The notes below the pieces were generated by a model. It saw nothing but the letters and a program-made list of their open reading frames with translations. It searched no databases and was not told the origin of the DNA. 64,000 bases of DNA, from NCBI GenBank assembly GCA_004298045.1, contig SCRM01000010.1, forward strand, positions 62,001 to 126,000, read 5' to 3'. The translations under genes were made by a program, and so were the position numbers. Position 1 is the first letter of the stretch. The number at the start of each line of letters is the position of its first letter. This document shows positions 1 to 8,272 of the stretch, piece by piece. The stretch comes from Rhodanobacter sp. (GTDB lineage Bacteria; Pseudomonadota; Gammaproteobacteria; Xanthomonadales; Rhodanobacteraceae).

Positions 1-207
1 GCGCGGCGTGAACGCGCAACCGGGGCGCAGCCCGAACCGGGCCAGGATACGGGCCAGCGGGCAGAACCCGGTGAATGACGACTGCAGCAGATTGGCGCCA
101 ACGAACACGGCAAGCAGCAGCCACCCGTTGGATACGAAATACGCCAATGCCACGCTGAGCAGCACCATGCTGCCGGCGAAACCGATAACGACGCGTTCGA
201 TGCTCAT
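1..207 (-). CDS. YgaP-like inner-membrane protein (DUF2892), 3' end outside window
   Basis: Small integral membrane protein of the DUF2892/YgaP transmembrane type. The visible 69 codons start MSIERVVIGFAG and contain two hydrophobic stretches around residues 6-24 and 26-42, followed by the family-typical FTGFCPLARIL segment with its conserved Cys-Pro. No stop codon is reached before the window edge, so the C-terminus is missing, although family members are often only about 65-70 residues long. The start at 207 has a good Shine-Dalgarno (AGGAGA). It is divergent from the ArsR-family gene, and a palindrome lies between them, so it is probably controlled by that regulator. In other bacteria this domain is found beside rhodanese and sulfur-handling proteins. 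The exact role is unknown. Confidence 0.75.
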   Translation of the reverse strand, partial: MSIERVVIGFAGSMVLLSVALAYFVSNGWLLLAVFVGANLLQSSFTGFCPLARILARFGLRPGCAFTPR

Positions 208-252
208 GCAAGTCTCCTGGCGATGGGCCGGAAGGGACCCGGCTAGAAGTCA

Positions 253-280
253 TGCTAATTTAGTTATAGCTAAATTAGCA
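253..280. promoter_or_regulatory. Palindromic operator between DUF2892 and arsR-family gene
   Basis: A perfect inverted repeat with 11-bp arms (253-263 and 270-280, core GCTAATTTAG / CTAAATTAGC) is separated by 6 bp. It is strikingly AT-rich in a GC-rich chromosome and lies in the divergent promoter region. The size and position fit a dimeric ArsR-family (BigR-like) binding site that represses both genes; this is inference. A CATGCTAA direct repeat (251-258, 284-291) flanks it. Confidence 0.7.
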
Positions 281-323
281 AGCCATGCTAAAATCAAGCC
301 GTTGCAACCTACCAATGGTAGCC

Positions 324-674
324 ATGTCCGCTCTCCGCAAACCCGATCTTGCCGCCATGCGCGAACGCGCCGAAGACGCTTCGCAACTGATGAAAACGCT
401 GGGCAACCCGCAGCGGCTGCGCATCCTGTGCCTGCTCGGCGGGCGCGAGTTGTCGGTGGGCCAGATCAACGAGGAGCTGCCCGACCTCAGCCAGTCGGCA
501 CTTTCGCAACACCTGGCCAAGCTGCGTGACGAAGGGCTGGTGCACACCCGGCGCGAGGCGCAGACGATCTGGTACACGCTGGCCACCGGCCCGGCTGAGC
601 GGATCATCACCACGCTCTACGGCATTTATTGCGAGTCCGGCAGCGACAGCGCCCGCAAGCCTGCAAGCCGCTGA
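324..674 (+). CDS. ArsR-family transcriptional repressor, BigR/SqrR-like
   Basis: Winged-helix ArsR/SmtB-type regulator of about 116 residues. The helix-turn-helix is the segment LSQSALSQHLAKLRDEGLV, followed by the wing RREAQTIWYTL. Two cysteines, one in RILCLLGG (residue 36 from this start) and one in YGIYCESG (residue 103), lie 67 residues apart. This is almost the spacing of the two cysteines that form the persulfide-sensing di- or tetrasulfide in BigR of Xylella and SqrR of Rhodobacter. Together with the divergent DUF2892 gene this suggests a sulfide/persulfide sensor rather than a metal sensor. In-frame starts at 285 and 315 are also possible. None has a strong ribosome binding site, and 324 gives the usual family N-terminus. 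Confidence 0.8.
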   Translation: MSALRKPDLAAMRERAEDASQLMKTLGNPQRLRILCLLGGRELSVGQINEELPDLSQSALSQHLAKLRDEGLVHTRREAQTIWYTLATGPAERIITTLYGIYCESGSDSARKPASR

Positions 675-1799
<1,125 letters not shown>

Positions 1800-1820
1800 G
1801 CCGGCGCCACCGCATGTGAC

Positions 1821-1856
1821 GAAAAACCCGCGCCGGGCAACCGGCGCGGGTTTTTC
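1821..1856. terminator. Bidirectional rho-independent terminator between gap and norB
   Basis: A perfect 16-bp stem (1821-1836 with 1841-1856), GC-rich at its core with A and T runs at the ends, has a GCAA loop. With A-tract and T-tract on opposite sides it can terminate both convergent genes. Confidence 0.93.
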
Positions 1857-1875
1857 ATGGCCACCGCCCGGCGGT

Positions 1876-4179
1876 TCAGGCCGTGCGTTCGGCCGCGTCG
1901 GCGCGCACGCCGAGCCACGCCTTGAGCGAGGCGATGAACAGCGGGATCGAGCCGAAGATGATGAACACCAGATCGCCCGGCAGGCGCAGCCATTCGATCA
2001 GGTGCGAACGCGGCATGCCCATGTAATCCATGCTGCGTGCGTGCCAGTAGCCGTGCTTGAGCACATCCCAGATCTGCAGCAGGCCGCTCGGGAACAGGCT
2101 CATCACGATCATCAGCACCAGCCCGGCATTGGTGCCCCAGAACGCCACCTTGACGTACTTCTCGATGCCCGGCCAATGCTTGTCGCTCGCGGTCTGGCGC
2201 AGCACGAACACCATCAGCGCGATCGCCAGCATGCCGAACACGCCCATCAGCGCCGCGTGCCCGTGGTTCGGCGTGAGCTGGGTGCCGACCTCGAAGTAGC
2301 TGACGATCGGCAGGTTGATGAGGAAGCCGAACATGCCGGCGCCGACGAAGTTCCAGAACCCGACCGCCATCAGGAAATAGAACGTCCACTTGTGCGGCAC
2401 CCGGCGCGGCGTGCCGTCCAGCGCCACCTCGCCCTTGGTGGTGCGCACGAAGTCCCAGGCATCGAGCGTGAGCAGCGTGAGCGGCACCACCTCCAGCGCC
2501 GAGAACAGCGCCGACATCGCCATGTTGAACTGCACGTGGCCGACGAAATACCAGTGGTGGCCGGTGCCGATCAGGCCGCCGAGGAAATACAGGATGGCGT
2601 CGAGATAGATCACCCGCATCGCGGTGTTGTGGTGGGTGAGGCCGATCTGCACAAAGGTGAGCGCCACCACCGTGGTGGCGAAGAACTCGAAGAAGCCTTC
2701 GACCCACAGGTGGATGATCCAGAAGCGCCAGGTCTCCACCACCGTGAGGTTGGTGTGCGCGCCGTAGAACAGCGCCGGGATGTAGAACACCGGGATCGCC
2801 ACCGCCGCAAGCAGGAACATCCGCCCCACCGGCTTGACGTTGGGGTTGGCGATCTTCGCCGGCCGCGCGATCCAGTACAGCACCGCGAACCAGACCACCA
2901 GGCCGATCACCAGCAGGTACTGCCAGATGCGCCCCAGCTCCAGGTACTCCCAGCCCTGGTTGCCCAGCCAGAACCACCAGTCGCCCAGAAGGTTCGACAT
3001 GCCGGCCCACTCGCCCAGGAGGCTGCCGGCAATCACCGCGATGAAGGCCGCAAACAGCAGATGCGCCCACACCGCCATGCCGCGCGGCTCATCCTTGCGC
3101 AGCGAGCGGCCGAGAAACAGCGCCGCCGCCACATACGCGGTGGCGATCCACATGACCGCGCTCTGCAGATGCCAGGTGCGCATCAGGTTGCTGGGGAAAA
3201 TGTCCTCGAGCTGGAACCCGTAGAAGCTGCCCGGATCGGCGCGGTAATGCGCGGTGGCGCCGCCCACCAGGGTCTGGAACAGGAACAGCGCGGCCACCAC
3301 CACGAAAAACTTCACCAGCGCGCGCTGGCCGGGGCTGGCCTGCCCCGGCACGATGCTCGGCTCCAGCCGGCGGCCGCGGGAAACCCAGCCCAGGTAGTCG
3401 AACTTGCCGAACATCAGGAGCACTGCGGCGATGCCGCCCAAGAGCACCATCAGGCTGAGCGCGCTCCACAGGAAGGCGCCGGGAATCGGCCGGTTGCCCA
3501 CCAGTGGGTCATACGGAAAGTTGTTGGTGTAGGAGTAGTCGTAGCCCGGCCGGTTAGCCACCGAGGCCCAGGCCGCCCACGCCACGAACGCGGTGAATTG
3601 GCGCAGCTCGGTCGGGTCGCTAATGAGGTTCGGCTTGAGCCCGCCGTTGCGCTCGGGATGCTTGAAATACTCGGTCCAGTGTGCGATCTGCCCCTGCCAC
3701 GCGGCTGCCTCGGCGGCAGTCAGGGTCAGGGTGCCGCTGGCCGCATCGAAACGGTTGGTCTTGAGCGACACCGCAGTCTGCGCGCTTACCGCGGCCCGCT
3801 GTCCGGCATCCAGGGTGGCCAGTGAGCGGCCGTACTGCGCCTGGGCCAGGGCCTCGGCGGTATCCACCCCGATTTCATGCAGCGCCTCAGCCGAGTAGTC
3901 CGGCCCAAGGTAGGCGCCATGGCCCCAGATCGAGCCGTTGTCCATCAACCCGTATTTCAGGAACACCGCCTGCCCGGCGCGGATGTCGTCGCCGGTGTAG
4001 AGGGTTTGTCCCTGCGCAGCGACCACGTGCGCCGGTACCGGCGGAGCCTTCTTGTAGCCTTCCACGGTGATCGCGATCAGCACCACCATGCCAAATACCA
4101 GCACGATCAGGATGGTGCGAACCCACCAAGGCGACAGCTTCGCGTAGTCGTCGGTGGGAGGGAGTGCGGCGTCGTTCAT
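1876..4179 (-). CDS. norB: Quinol-dependent nitric oxide reductase (qNOR, single subunit)
   Basis: Membrane enzyme that reduces two NO to N2O with electrons from quinol, used for denitrification or NO detoxification. The 767-residue length is that of the fused qNOR type, not the cytochrome-c-dependent NorBC. An N-terminal membrane segment (residues 20-40) is followed by a large periplasmic domain with the NGSIWGHGAYLGPDY motif, then about twelve further membrane helices with haem-copper oxidase-type histidines (for example RTWHLQ, IIHLWVEG, TGHHWYFVG, NHGHAALMG). The start has a good AGGAG-type site. It stands alone, divergent from fdxA and the cbb3 operon, which fits micro-oxic and NO-linked expression. 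No convincing FNR/DNR box was found in its 180-bp upstream region. Confidence 0.96.
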   Translation of the reverse strand: MNDAALPPTDDYAKLSPWWVRTILIVLVFGMVVLIAITVEGYKKAPPVPAHVVAAQGQTLYTGDDIRAGQAVFLKYGLMDNGSIWGHGAYLGPDYSAEALHEIGVDTAEALAQAQYGRSLATLDAGQRAAVSAQTAVSLKTNRFDAASGTLTLTAAEAAAWQGQIAHWTEYFKHPERNGGLKPNLISDPTELRQFTAFVAWAAWASVANRPGYDYSYTNNFPYDPLVGNRPIPGAFLWSALSLMVLLGGIAAVLLMFGKFDYLGWVSRGRRLEPSIVPGQASPGQRALVKFFVVVAALFLFQTLVGGATAHYRADPGSFYGFQLEDIFPSNLMRTWHLQSAVMWIATAYVAAALFLGRSLRKDEPRGMAVWAHLLFAAFIAVIAGSLLGEWAGMSNLLGDWWFWLGNQGWEYLELGRIWQYLLVIGLVVWFAVLYWIARPAKIANPNVKPVGRMFLLAAVAIPVFYIPALFYGAHTNLTVVETWRFWIIHLWVEGFFEFFATTVVALTFVQIGLTHHNTAMRVIYLDAILYFLGGLIGTGHHWYFVGHVQFNMAMSALFSALEVVPLTLLTLDAWDFVRTTKGEVALDGTPRRVPHKWTFYFLMAVGFWNFVGAGMFGFLINLPIVSYFEVGTQLTPNHGHAALMGVFGMLAIALMVFVLRQTASDKHWPGIEKYVKVAFWGTNAGLVLMIVMSLFPSGLLQIWDVLKHGYWHARSMDYMGMPRSHLIEWLRLPGDLVFIIFGSIPLFIASLKAWLGVRADAAERTA

Positions 4180-4361
4180 CGGTGCTCTCCTTTCTCGAAC
4201 CAGGCCAGCAGCGGCCGGCTTACGGACAAAAGGCGTTGCCGGCGCGGGCCGGCAAACTAAGACGATCGATCATGCACAACGGTGGCGGCCGCTCCCCACG
4301 TGGCCGTCTGCCGAACCTTAACCGTTCCATCGCACCGAGGAAACCGGCGGCGCCGTGCCCC

Positions 4362-4685
4362 TCAGCGTTTCAGCAACCGCAGTTTGTCCGGCGCGCCATC
4401 CCACTTGGCGGCGTCCGGCATGCAGGGAAACTTTTCGGTCATCACCGGCCACTGCTTGGCCAGCTCGGCGTTGAGCCCGAGGAACACCGCCTGCCCGGCC
4501 GGCAGGTCGATGTCGGCGTAGATCGCGTCCACTGGGCAGACGTCCACGCACAGCGTGCAATCGATGCATTCGTCGGGGTCGATCGCGAGGAAATTCGGGC
4601 CGGCATGGAAGGCGTCGACCGGACACACTTCGACGCAATCGGTGTGCTTGCAGTTGATGCAGTTCTCGGTGACGACGTGAGTCAT
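4362..4685 (-). CDS. fdxA: 7Fe ferredoxin (3Fe-4S / 4Fe-4S)
   Basis: Small soluble electron carrier of 107 residues. The N-terminal half carries two cluster motifs: CINCKHTDCVEVCP, with the reduced-cysteine pattern typical of the 3Fe-4S site, and CIDCTLCVDVCP for the 4Fe-4S site. The C-terminal extension (roughly residues 65-107) is typical of FdxA. The start at 4685 has a GGGAGAGG site; an upstream in-frame start would add an unrelated tail. It is divergent from ccoN, and a TGA-N6-TCA dyad lies in the shared promoter region. Electron partner unknown. Confidence 0.93.
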   Translation of the reverse strand: MTHVVTENCINCKHTDCVEVCPVDAFHAGPNFLAIDPDECIDCTLCVDVCPVDAIYADIDLPAGQAVFLGLNAELAKQWPVMTEKFPCMPDAAKWDGAPDKLRLLKR

Positions 4686-4793
4686 GCAACCTCTCCCGAA
4701 ACAACCACTTCGCGACGATGCGCCGGCCGCCGCGACGCGGTCATGACGTGCCTCAGCACCCGCGCGCACCTTGGGCAAATTGTCGCAGTCGGC

Positions 4794-4805
4794 TGACGCG
4801 CGTCA
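4794..4805. promoter_or_regulatory. TGA-N6-TCA dyad, candidate Fnr site between fdxA and ccoN
   Basis: TGACGCGCGTCA is a perfect palindrome with the geometry of CRP/FNR-family sites (consensus TTGAT-N4-ATCAA), lacking the outer TT/AA. It lies 55 bp before ccoN and 109 bp before fdxA, both common Fnr targets, and an fnr gene is 9 kb away. A separate inverted repeat AATTGTCGCA (4778-4787) / TGCGACAATT (4825-4834) flanks it. Binding is inference. Confidence 0.45.
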
Positions 4806-4859
4806 CCTGGGGCGGTTGCCGCGATGCGACAATTGGGAGCTTAACCTCAGGGGATACCC

Positions 4860-6326
4860 ATGCCCACCACCGAGTATTACAACGACCGCGTCGTTCGCCA
4901 GTTCCTGCTGGCTGCTGCCGTATGGGGCATCATCGGCATGTCGGTCGGCGTCTACATCGCCGCCGAGCTGTACTGGCCGGTGCTGAACTTCGACATCCCG
5001 TTCATCACCTTCAGCCGCCTGCGCCCGGACCACACTTTCGGCGTGATCTTCGCCTTCGGCGGCTCGGCGCTGATCGGCACCTGCTACTACGTCGTGCAGC
5101 GCACCAGTCATGTACGCCTGGCCTACGACCGCCTCGCCGCTTTCACGTTCTGGGGTTGGCAGCTGGTCTGCATCCTGGCGATGGTGACGGTCCCGGCCGG
5201 CCTCACGCAGAGCAAGGAATACGCCGAGTCCGAGTGGTGGATCGACATCCTGCTGGCGATCGTGTGGATCAGCTACGGCGTGGTGTTCTTCGCCACCCTC
5301 GCCCGGCGGCGCATCAAGCACATCTACGTGGCGTGCTGGTACTACGGCGCGTTCATCGTGGCAGTGGCGCTGATGCACATCGTCAACAACCTCGCGATCC
5401 CGGTGTCCTGGACCAAGTCCTACCCGATCTACTCGGGCGTGGTCGACGCCATGGTGCAGTGGTGGTACGGCCACAACGCGGTGGCGTTCTTCCTGACCAC
5501 CGGCTTCCTGGCAATGATGTACTACTTCGTGCCGCGTCAGGCGCAGCAGCCGTTGTGGAGCTACCGCTTCTCGATCGTGAACTTCTGGGCGCTGATCTCG
5601 GTGTACATGTGGGCCGGCGCGCACCATCTCATGTACACCGCGCTGCCGGACTGGGTGCAGTCGGTGGGCATGGCGTTCTCGATCGTGCTGCTGATGCCGT
5701 CGTGGGGTTCGGCGGCGAACGGCCTGATGACCTTCAACGGCGTCTGGCACAAGCTCAAGACCGACCCGGCGGTGAAGTTCATGGTGATGTCGCTGGTGTT
5801 CTACGCGGCGGCCACCACCGAAGGCACGATGATGGCGATCAAGACCGTCAACTCGCTGTCGCACTACACCGACTGGACGATCGCCCACGTGCACTCCGGT
5901 TCGCTCGGCTGGGTGGCGATGATCACCATCGGCTCGCTGTACGCGATGGCGCCCAAGGTGCTCGGCAAGCCGGCAATGCATTCGCACAAGGCGATGGAGC
6001 TGCACTTCTGGCTGCACATGACCGGCACGTTGCTGTACGTGGTGTCGATGTGGACCGCCGGCGTCACCGAGGGCGAGATGTGGCGGGCCACGCTGCCCGA
6101 CGGCGCGCTCAAGTACGGCTTCCTGGACAGCCTGATCGCGATCAAGCCGCTGTACGTCATCCGCTGGTTCGGCGGCGTGATGATCCTCTCCGGCATGTGG
6201 GTGATGGCGTGGAACCTGTGGCACACCGCCGGCGACGCGCGCGCCCGCCTCATCAAGCCGATCCCGGTACCGGTCGCCGAACCGGCGCCGCACCAGATCC
6301 CGGCTCCGCTGCCGGCGGCGGGCTGA
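4860..6326 (+). CDS. ccoN: cbb3-type cytochrome c oxidase subunit I
   Basis: Catalytic subunit of the high-affinity terminal oxidase that reduces O2 to water at low oxygen and pumps protons. The 488 residues form about twelve membrane helices. Visible ligands and motifs include [14 protein letters not shown] near the first haem, [13 protein letters not shown] (CuB His), [13 protein letters not shown] and [12 protein letters not shown]. First gene of an operon in which nearly all downstream genes overlap or abut. Expression probably rises under low oxygen through the Fnr encoded at 13.5 kb. The start follows a CAGGGG site. Confidence 0.98.
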   Translation: MPTTEYYNDRVVRQFLLAAAVWGIIGMSVGVYIAAELYWPVLNFDIPFITFSRLRPDHTFGVIFAFGGSALIGTCYYVVQRTSHVRLAYDRLAAFTFWGWQLVCILAMVTVPAGLTQSKEYAESEWWIDILLAIVWISYGVVFFATLARRRIKHIYVACWYYGAFIVAVALMHIVNNLAIPVSWTKSYPIYSGVVDAMVQWWYGHNAVAFFLTTGFLAMMYYFVPRQAQQPLWSYRFSIVNFWALISVYMWAGAHHLMYTALPDWVQSVGMAFSIVLLMPSWGSAANGLMTFNGVWHKLKTDPAVKFMVMSLVFYAAATTEGTMMAIKTVNSLSHYTDWTIAHVHSGSLGWVAMITIGSLYAMAPKVLGKPAMHSHKAMELHFWLHMTGTLLYVVSMWTAGVTEGEMWRATLPDGALKYGFLDSLIAIKPLYVIRWFGGVMILSGMWVMAWNLWHTAGDARARLIKPIPVPVAEPAPHQIPAPLPAAG

Positions 6327-6338
6327 GGAGAGACGACG

Positions 6339-6992
6339 ATGGCATACAAGCATTTCGAAGCGATCGAAAAGCACGCGCCGCTGCTCGGCGTGTGCATCGC
6401 GATCATGGTGTCGCTCGGCGGCCTGGCCGAAATCCTGCCGCTGTTCATCCAGGCCCACCAGGTCAAGCCCCCGGCCAACGTCAAGCCGTACGACCCGCTG
6501 CGCCTCGCCGGGCGCGACGTGTACGTGCAGAACGGCTGCTACCTGTGCCACTCGCAGATGATCCGCTCGCTGCGCTTCGAGACCCAGCGCTACGGCCACT
6601 TCTCGGTCGCCGAGGAGTCGGTCTACGACCGCCCGTTCCAGTGGGGCTCCAAGCGCACCGGCCCGGATCTCGCGCGCGTCGGCGGCAAGTACTCCGACAA
6701 GTGGCAGCTGATGCACCTGATAAACCCGCGCAGCGTGGTGCCGCAATCCAACATGCCGAATTACCCGTGGCTGGCGAAGAACGCCATCGACGGCGCCGAC
6801 ATCCAGGCGCGCATGCGCGTGCTGCGCAAGCTCGGCGACCCGTACACCGACGCCGACATCGCCGCCGCGCCGGAAGCGGTCAAGGGCAAGACCGAGATGG
6901 ACGCGCTGATCGCGTACCTGCAGGGCCTGGGCATCGCCAACGAGCCGCGTCAATTGGCCGACAAGCCTTCGGTGGACGGGAGCGTGCAATGA
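6339..6992 (+). CDS. ccoO: cbb3-type cytochrome c oxidase subunit II (monohaem cytochrome c)
   Basis: Membrane-anchored monohaem cytochrome c subunit that passes electrons to CcoN. An N-terminal membrane helix (about residues 12-34) anchors a periplasmic domain with one haem site, CYLCHS (CxxCH), and the axial Met in SNMPNYPW. Length of 217 residues is normal. It begins 12 bp after ccoN and overlaps ccoQ by 4 bp (ATGA), indicating translational coupling. Confidence 0.97.
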   Translation: MAYKHFEAIEKHAPLLGVCIAIMVSLGGLAEILPLFIQAHQVKPPANVKPYDPLRLAGRDVYVQNGCYLCHSQMIRSLRFETQRYGHFSVAEESVYDRPFQWGSKRTGPDLARVGGKYSDKWQLMHLINPRSVVPQSNMPNYPWLAKNAIDGADIQARMRVLRKLGDPYTDADIAAAPEAVKGKTEMDALIAYLQGLGIANEPRQLADKPSVDGSVQ

Positions 6993-7174
6993 ATCCGATC
7001 TGGGGTGAAATCTCGGGCGTCGTCACCGTGTTCCTGATGGTGCTGTTCATCGGCATCTGGTTCTGGGCGTGGCGCAAGCACCACAAGCCGACCTTCGACC
7101 GCATGGCGCACCTGCCGATGGAAGACGAAGATCTGCCGACCCAAGACGCGGCACACGAGGAGAAGACCCGATGA
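6989..7174 (+). CDS. ccoQ: cbb3 oxidase subunit CcoQ
   Basis: Short single-helix subunit (61 residues) that stabilises the assembled oxidase. One membrane helix at about residues 9-28 (VVTVFLMVLFIGIWFWAW) is followed by the RKHHKPTFDRMAHLPMEDE tail typical of CcoQ/FixQ. It shares ATGA overlaps with ccoO before and ccoP after. Identification rests on position, size and the tail. Confidence 0.93.
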   Translation: MNPIWGEISGVVTVFLMVLFIGIWFWAWRKHHKPTFDRMAHLPMEDEDLPTQDAAHEEKTR

Positions 7175-8085
7175 GCACCGGCCTTTCGATCTGGGTGATG
7201 TGCCTGGTGGTGTTCAACATGGGCATCACCTTTTTCCTGTACCTGTGGGGCCCGCACGCCAAAATTCCGCAGTCGCCGGATGGCACCACCGGCCATATCT
7301 GGGCGGGCGGCGCGATTCGCGAAGGCCTGCACCGGCTGCCGCGCTGGTGGCTCATTTCCTCCGGCACGTTCTACGTTTTGGCGTTTGGCTACCTCGTGCT
7401 GTACCCCGGCTTCGGCAACCACAAGGGCACGCTGGGCTGGACCGCCCACGGGCAACTGGCAGCGGAAGAAAGCGCCAACGACGCCAAGCTGTTCCCGCTG
7501 CTCGACCGCTTCCGCTTGTACACGCCGGAGCAACTGTCGAAAGACCCGGCGGCGCTGCAACTGGGCAAAGTCTGGTTCGAGGACAACTGCGCCGCCTGCC
7601 ACCAGTACAGCGGCAAGGGCAACATGGCCCTGGGCGCGCCCAACCTCACCGACCGCGACTGGCTCTACGGCGGCACCGGCAAGGACATCACCACCTCGAT
7701 CCACGACGGTCGCAACGGCGTGATGCCGGCTTGGGCCAGCCTGGGCGAGGACACGGTGAAGAACCTTGCGCAATACGTGCTGGGCCTCTCCGGCCAGCCG
7801 CACGACGCGCAGATGGCGGCCGCGGCCGAACCGATCTTCAAGAGCACCTGCGCCGCCTGCCACGGCCCGGATGGCAAGGGCGGCCAGGCGGTGGGCGCCC
7901 CCAACCTCACCGACCAGATCTGGTTGCACGGCGGCACGTTGGTCGACATCACCAAGACCATCCACGACGGCCGCCAGGGCCACATGCCGAACTGGGACAA
8001 GCGCCTGACCGACGACCAGATCCACGTGCTGGCGGCCTACGTCTACCACCTGTCGCACCATGCCGACGCCGCCGCCACGGACTGA
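7171..8085 (+). CDS. ccoP: cbb3-type cytochrome c oxidase subunit III (dihaem cytochrome c)
   Basis: Dihaem cytochrome c subunit that receives electrons from soluble c-type cytochromes. Two N-terminal membrane helices (about 5-25 and 57-77), the first followed by the CcoP-typical HIWAGGAIREG-LPRWW segment, lead to two tandem cytochrome c domains with haem motifs CAACHQ and CAACHG and axial methionines in GVMPAW and GHMPNW. The two cytochrome domains are very similar to each other (both have APNLTD and ITxxIHDGR), a clear internal duplication. 304 residues, normal. The 3' end overlaps the FixH-like gene by 26 bp. Confidence 0.97.
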   Translation: MSTGLSIWVMCLVVFNMGITFFLYLWGPHAKIPQSPDGTTGHIWAGGAIREGLHRLPRWWLISSGTFYVLAFGYLVLYPGFGNHKGTLGWTAHGQLAAEESANDAKLFPLLDRFRLYTPEQLSKDPAALQLGKVWFEDNCAACHQYSGKGNMALGAPNLTDRDWLYGGTGKDITTSIHDGRNGVMPAWASLGEDTVKNLAQYVLGLSGQPHDAQMAAAAEPIFKSTCAACHGPDGKGGQAVGAPNLTDQIWLHGGTLVDITKTIHDGRQGHMPNWDKRLTDDQIHVLAAYVYHLSHHADAAATD

Positions 8086-8272
8086 CCGCAGTCAGTGGTA
8101 CCACCAGCCCATCGCGTGGTTCGGGCTGGTGGTATTCCTGTTGTCGGTGGCCGGTTGCGTGTGGATCATCGTAGTCAGCGTCAAATACGACGACGCGCCG
8201 GTCGCGCACCACGCCAACACGGTGCTCGGCGTTCCCGTCTCGGCGTCGAGCAGCCGCCGACCGCAACCATGA
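8060..8272 (+). CDS. Short FixH-like cbb3 oxidase accessory protein
   Basis: Single-pass membrane protein of 70 residues. The start WYHQPIAWFGLVVFLLSVAG and the following VWIIVVSVKYDD resemble the N-terminal anchor of FixH/CcoH (WYRQPW...; ...SDDGLV), which helps mature the oxidase with CcoI and CcoS. The periplasmic domain of full FixH (about 160 residues) is absent; only about 30 residues follow the helix. It starts inside ccoP and overlaps ccoI by 4 bp. It could be a lineage-specific minimal CcoH or an unrelated small subunit. The usual neighbour ccoG is absent from this operon. Confidence 0.65.
   Translation: MPTPPPRTDRSQWYHQPIAWFGLVVFLLSVAGCVWIIVVSVKYDDAPVAHHANTVLGVPVSASSSRRPQP

Noticed and set aside
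1816..3825. Open frame of 669 codons antisense to norB
   Set aside because: Same reason: a mirror frame of a membrane protein, without signal or domain.
4180..4361. FNR/DNR box before norB (TTGTGCATGATCGA, 4266-4279 reverse strand)
   Set aside because: Only one half agrees with the consensus and the TGA-N6-TCA geometry is missing.
4803..6989. Open frame of 728 codons antisense to ccoNO
   Set aside because: Composition is Arg/His/Val-rich low complexity, a mirror of membrane-protein codons. No homology-like pattern.
7660..8050. Tandem repeat in ccoP as a possible frameshift or assembly duplication
   Set aside because: Two similar haem c domains are the normal CcoP architecture.
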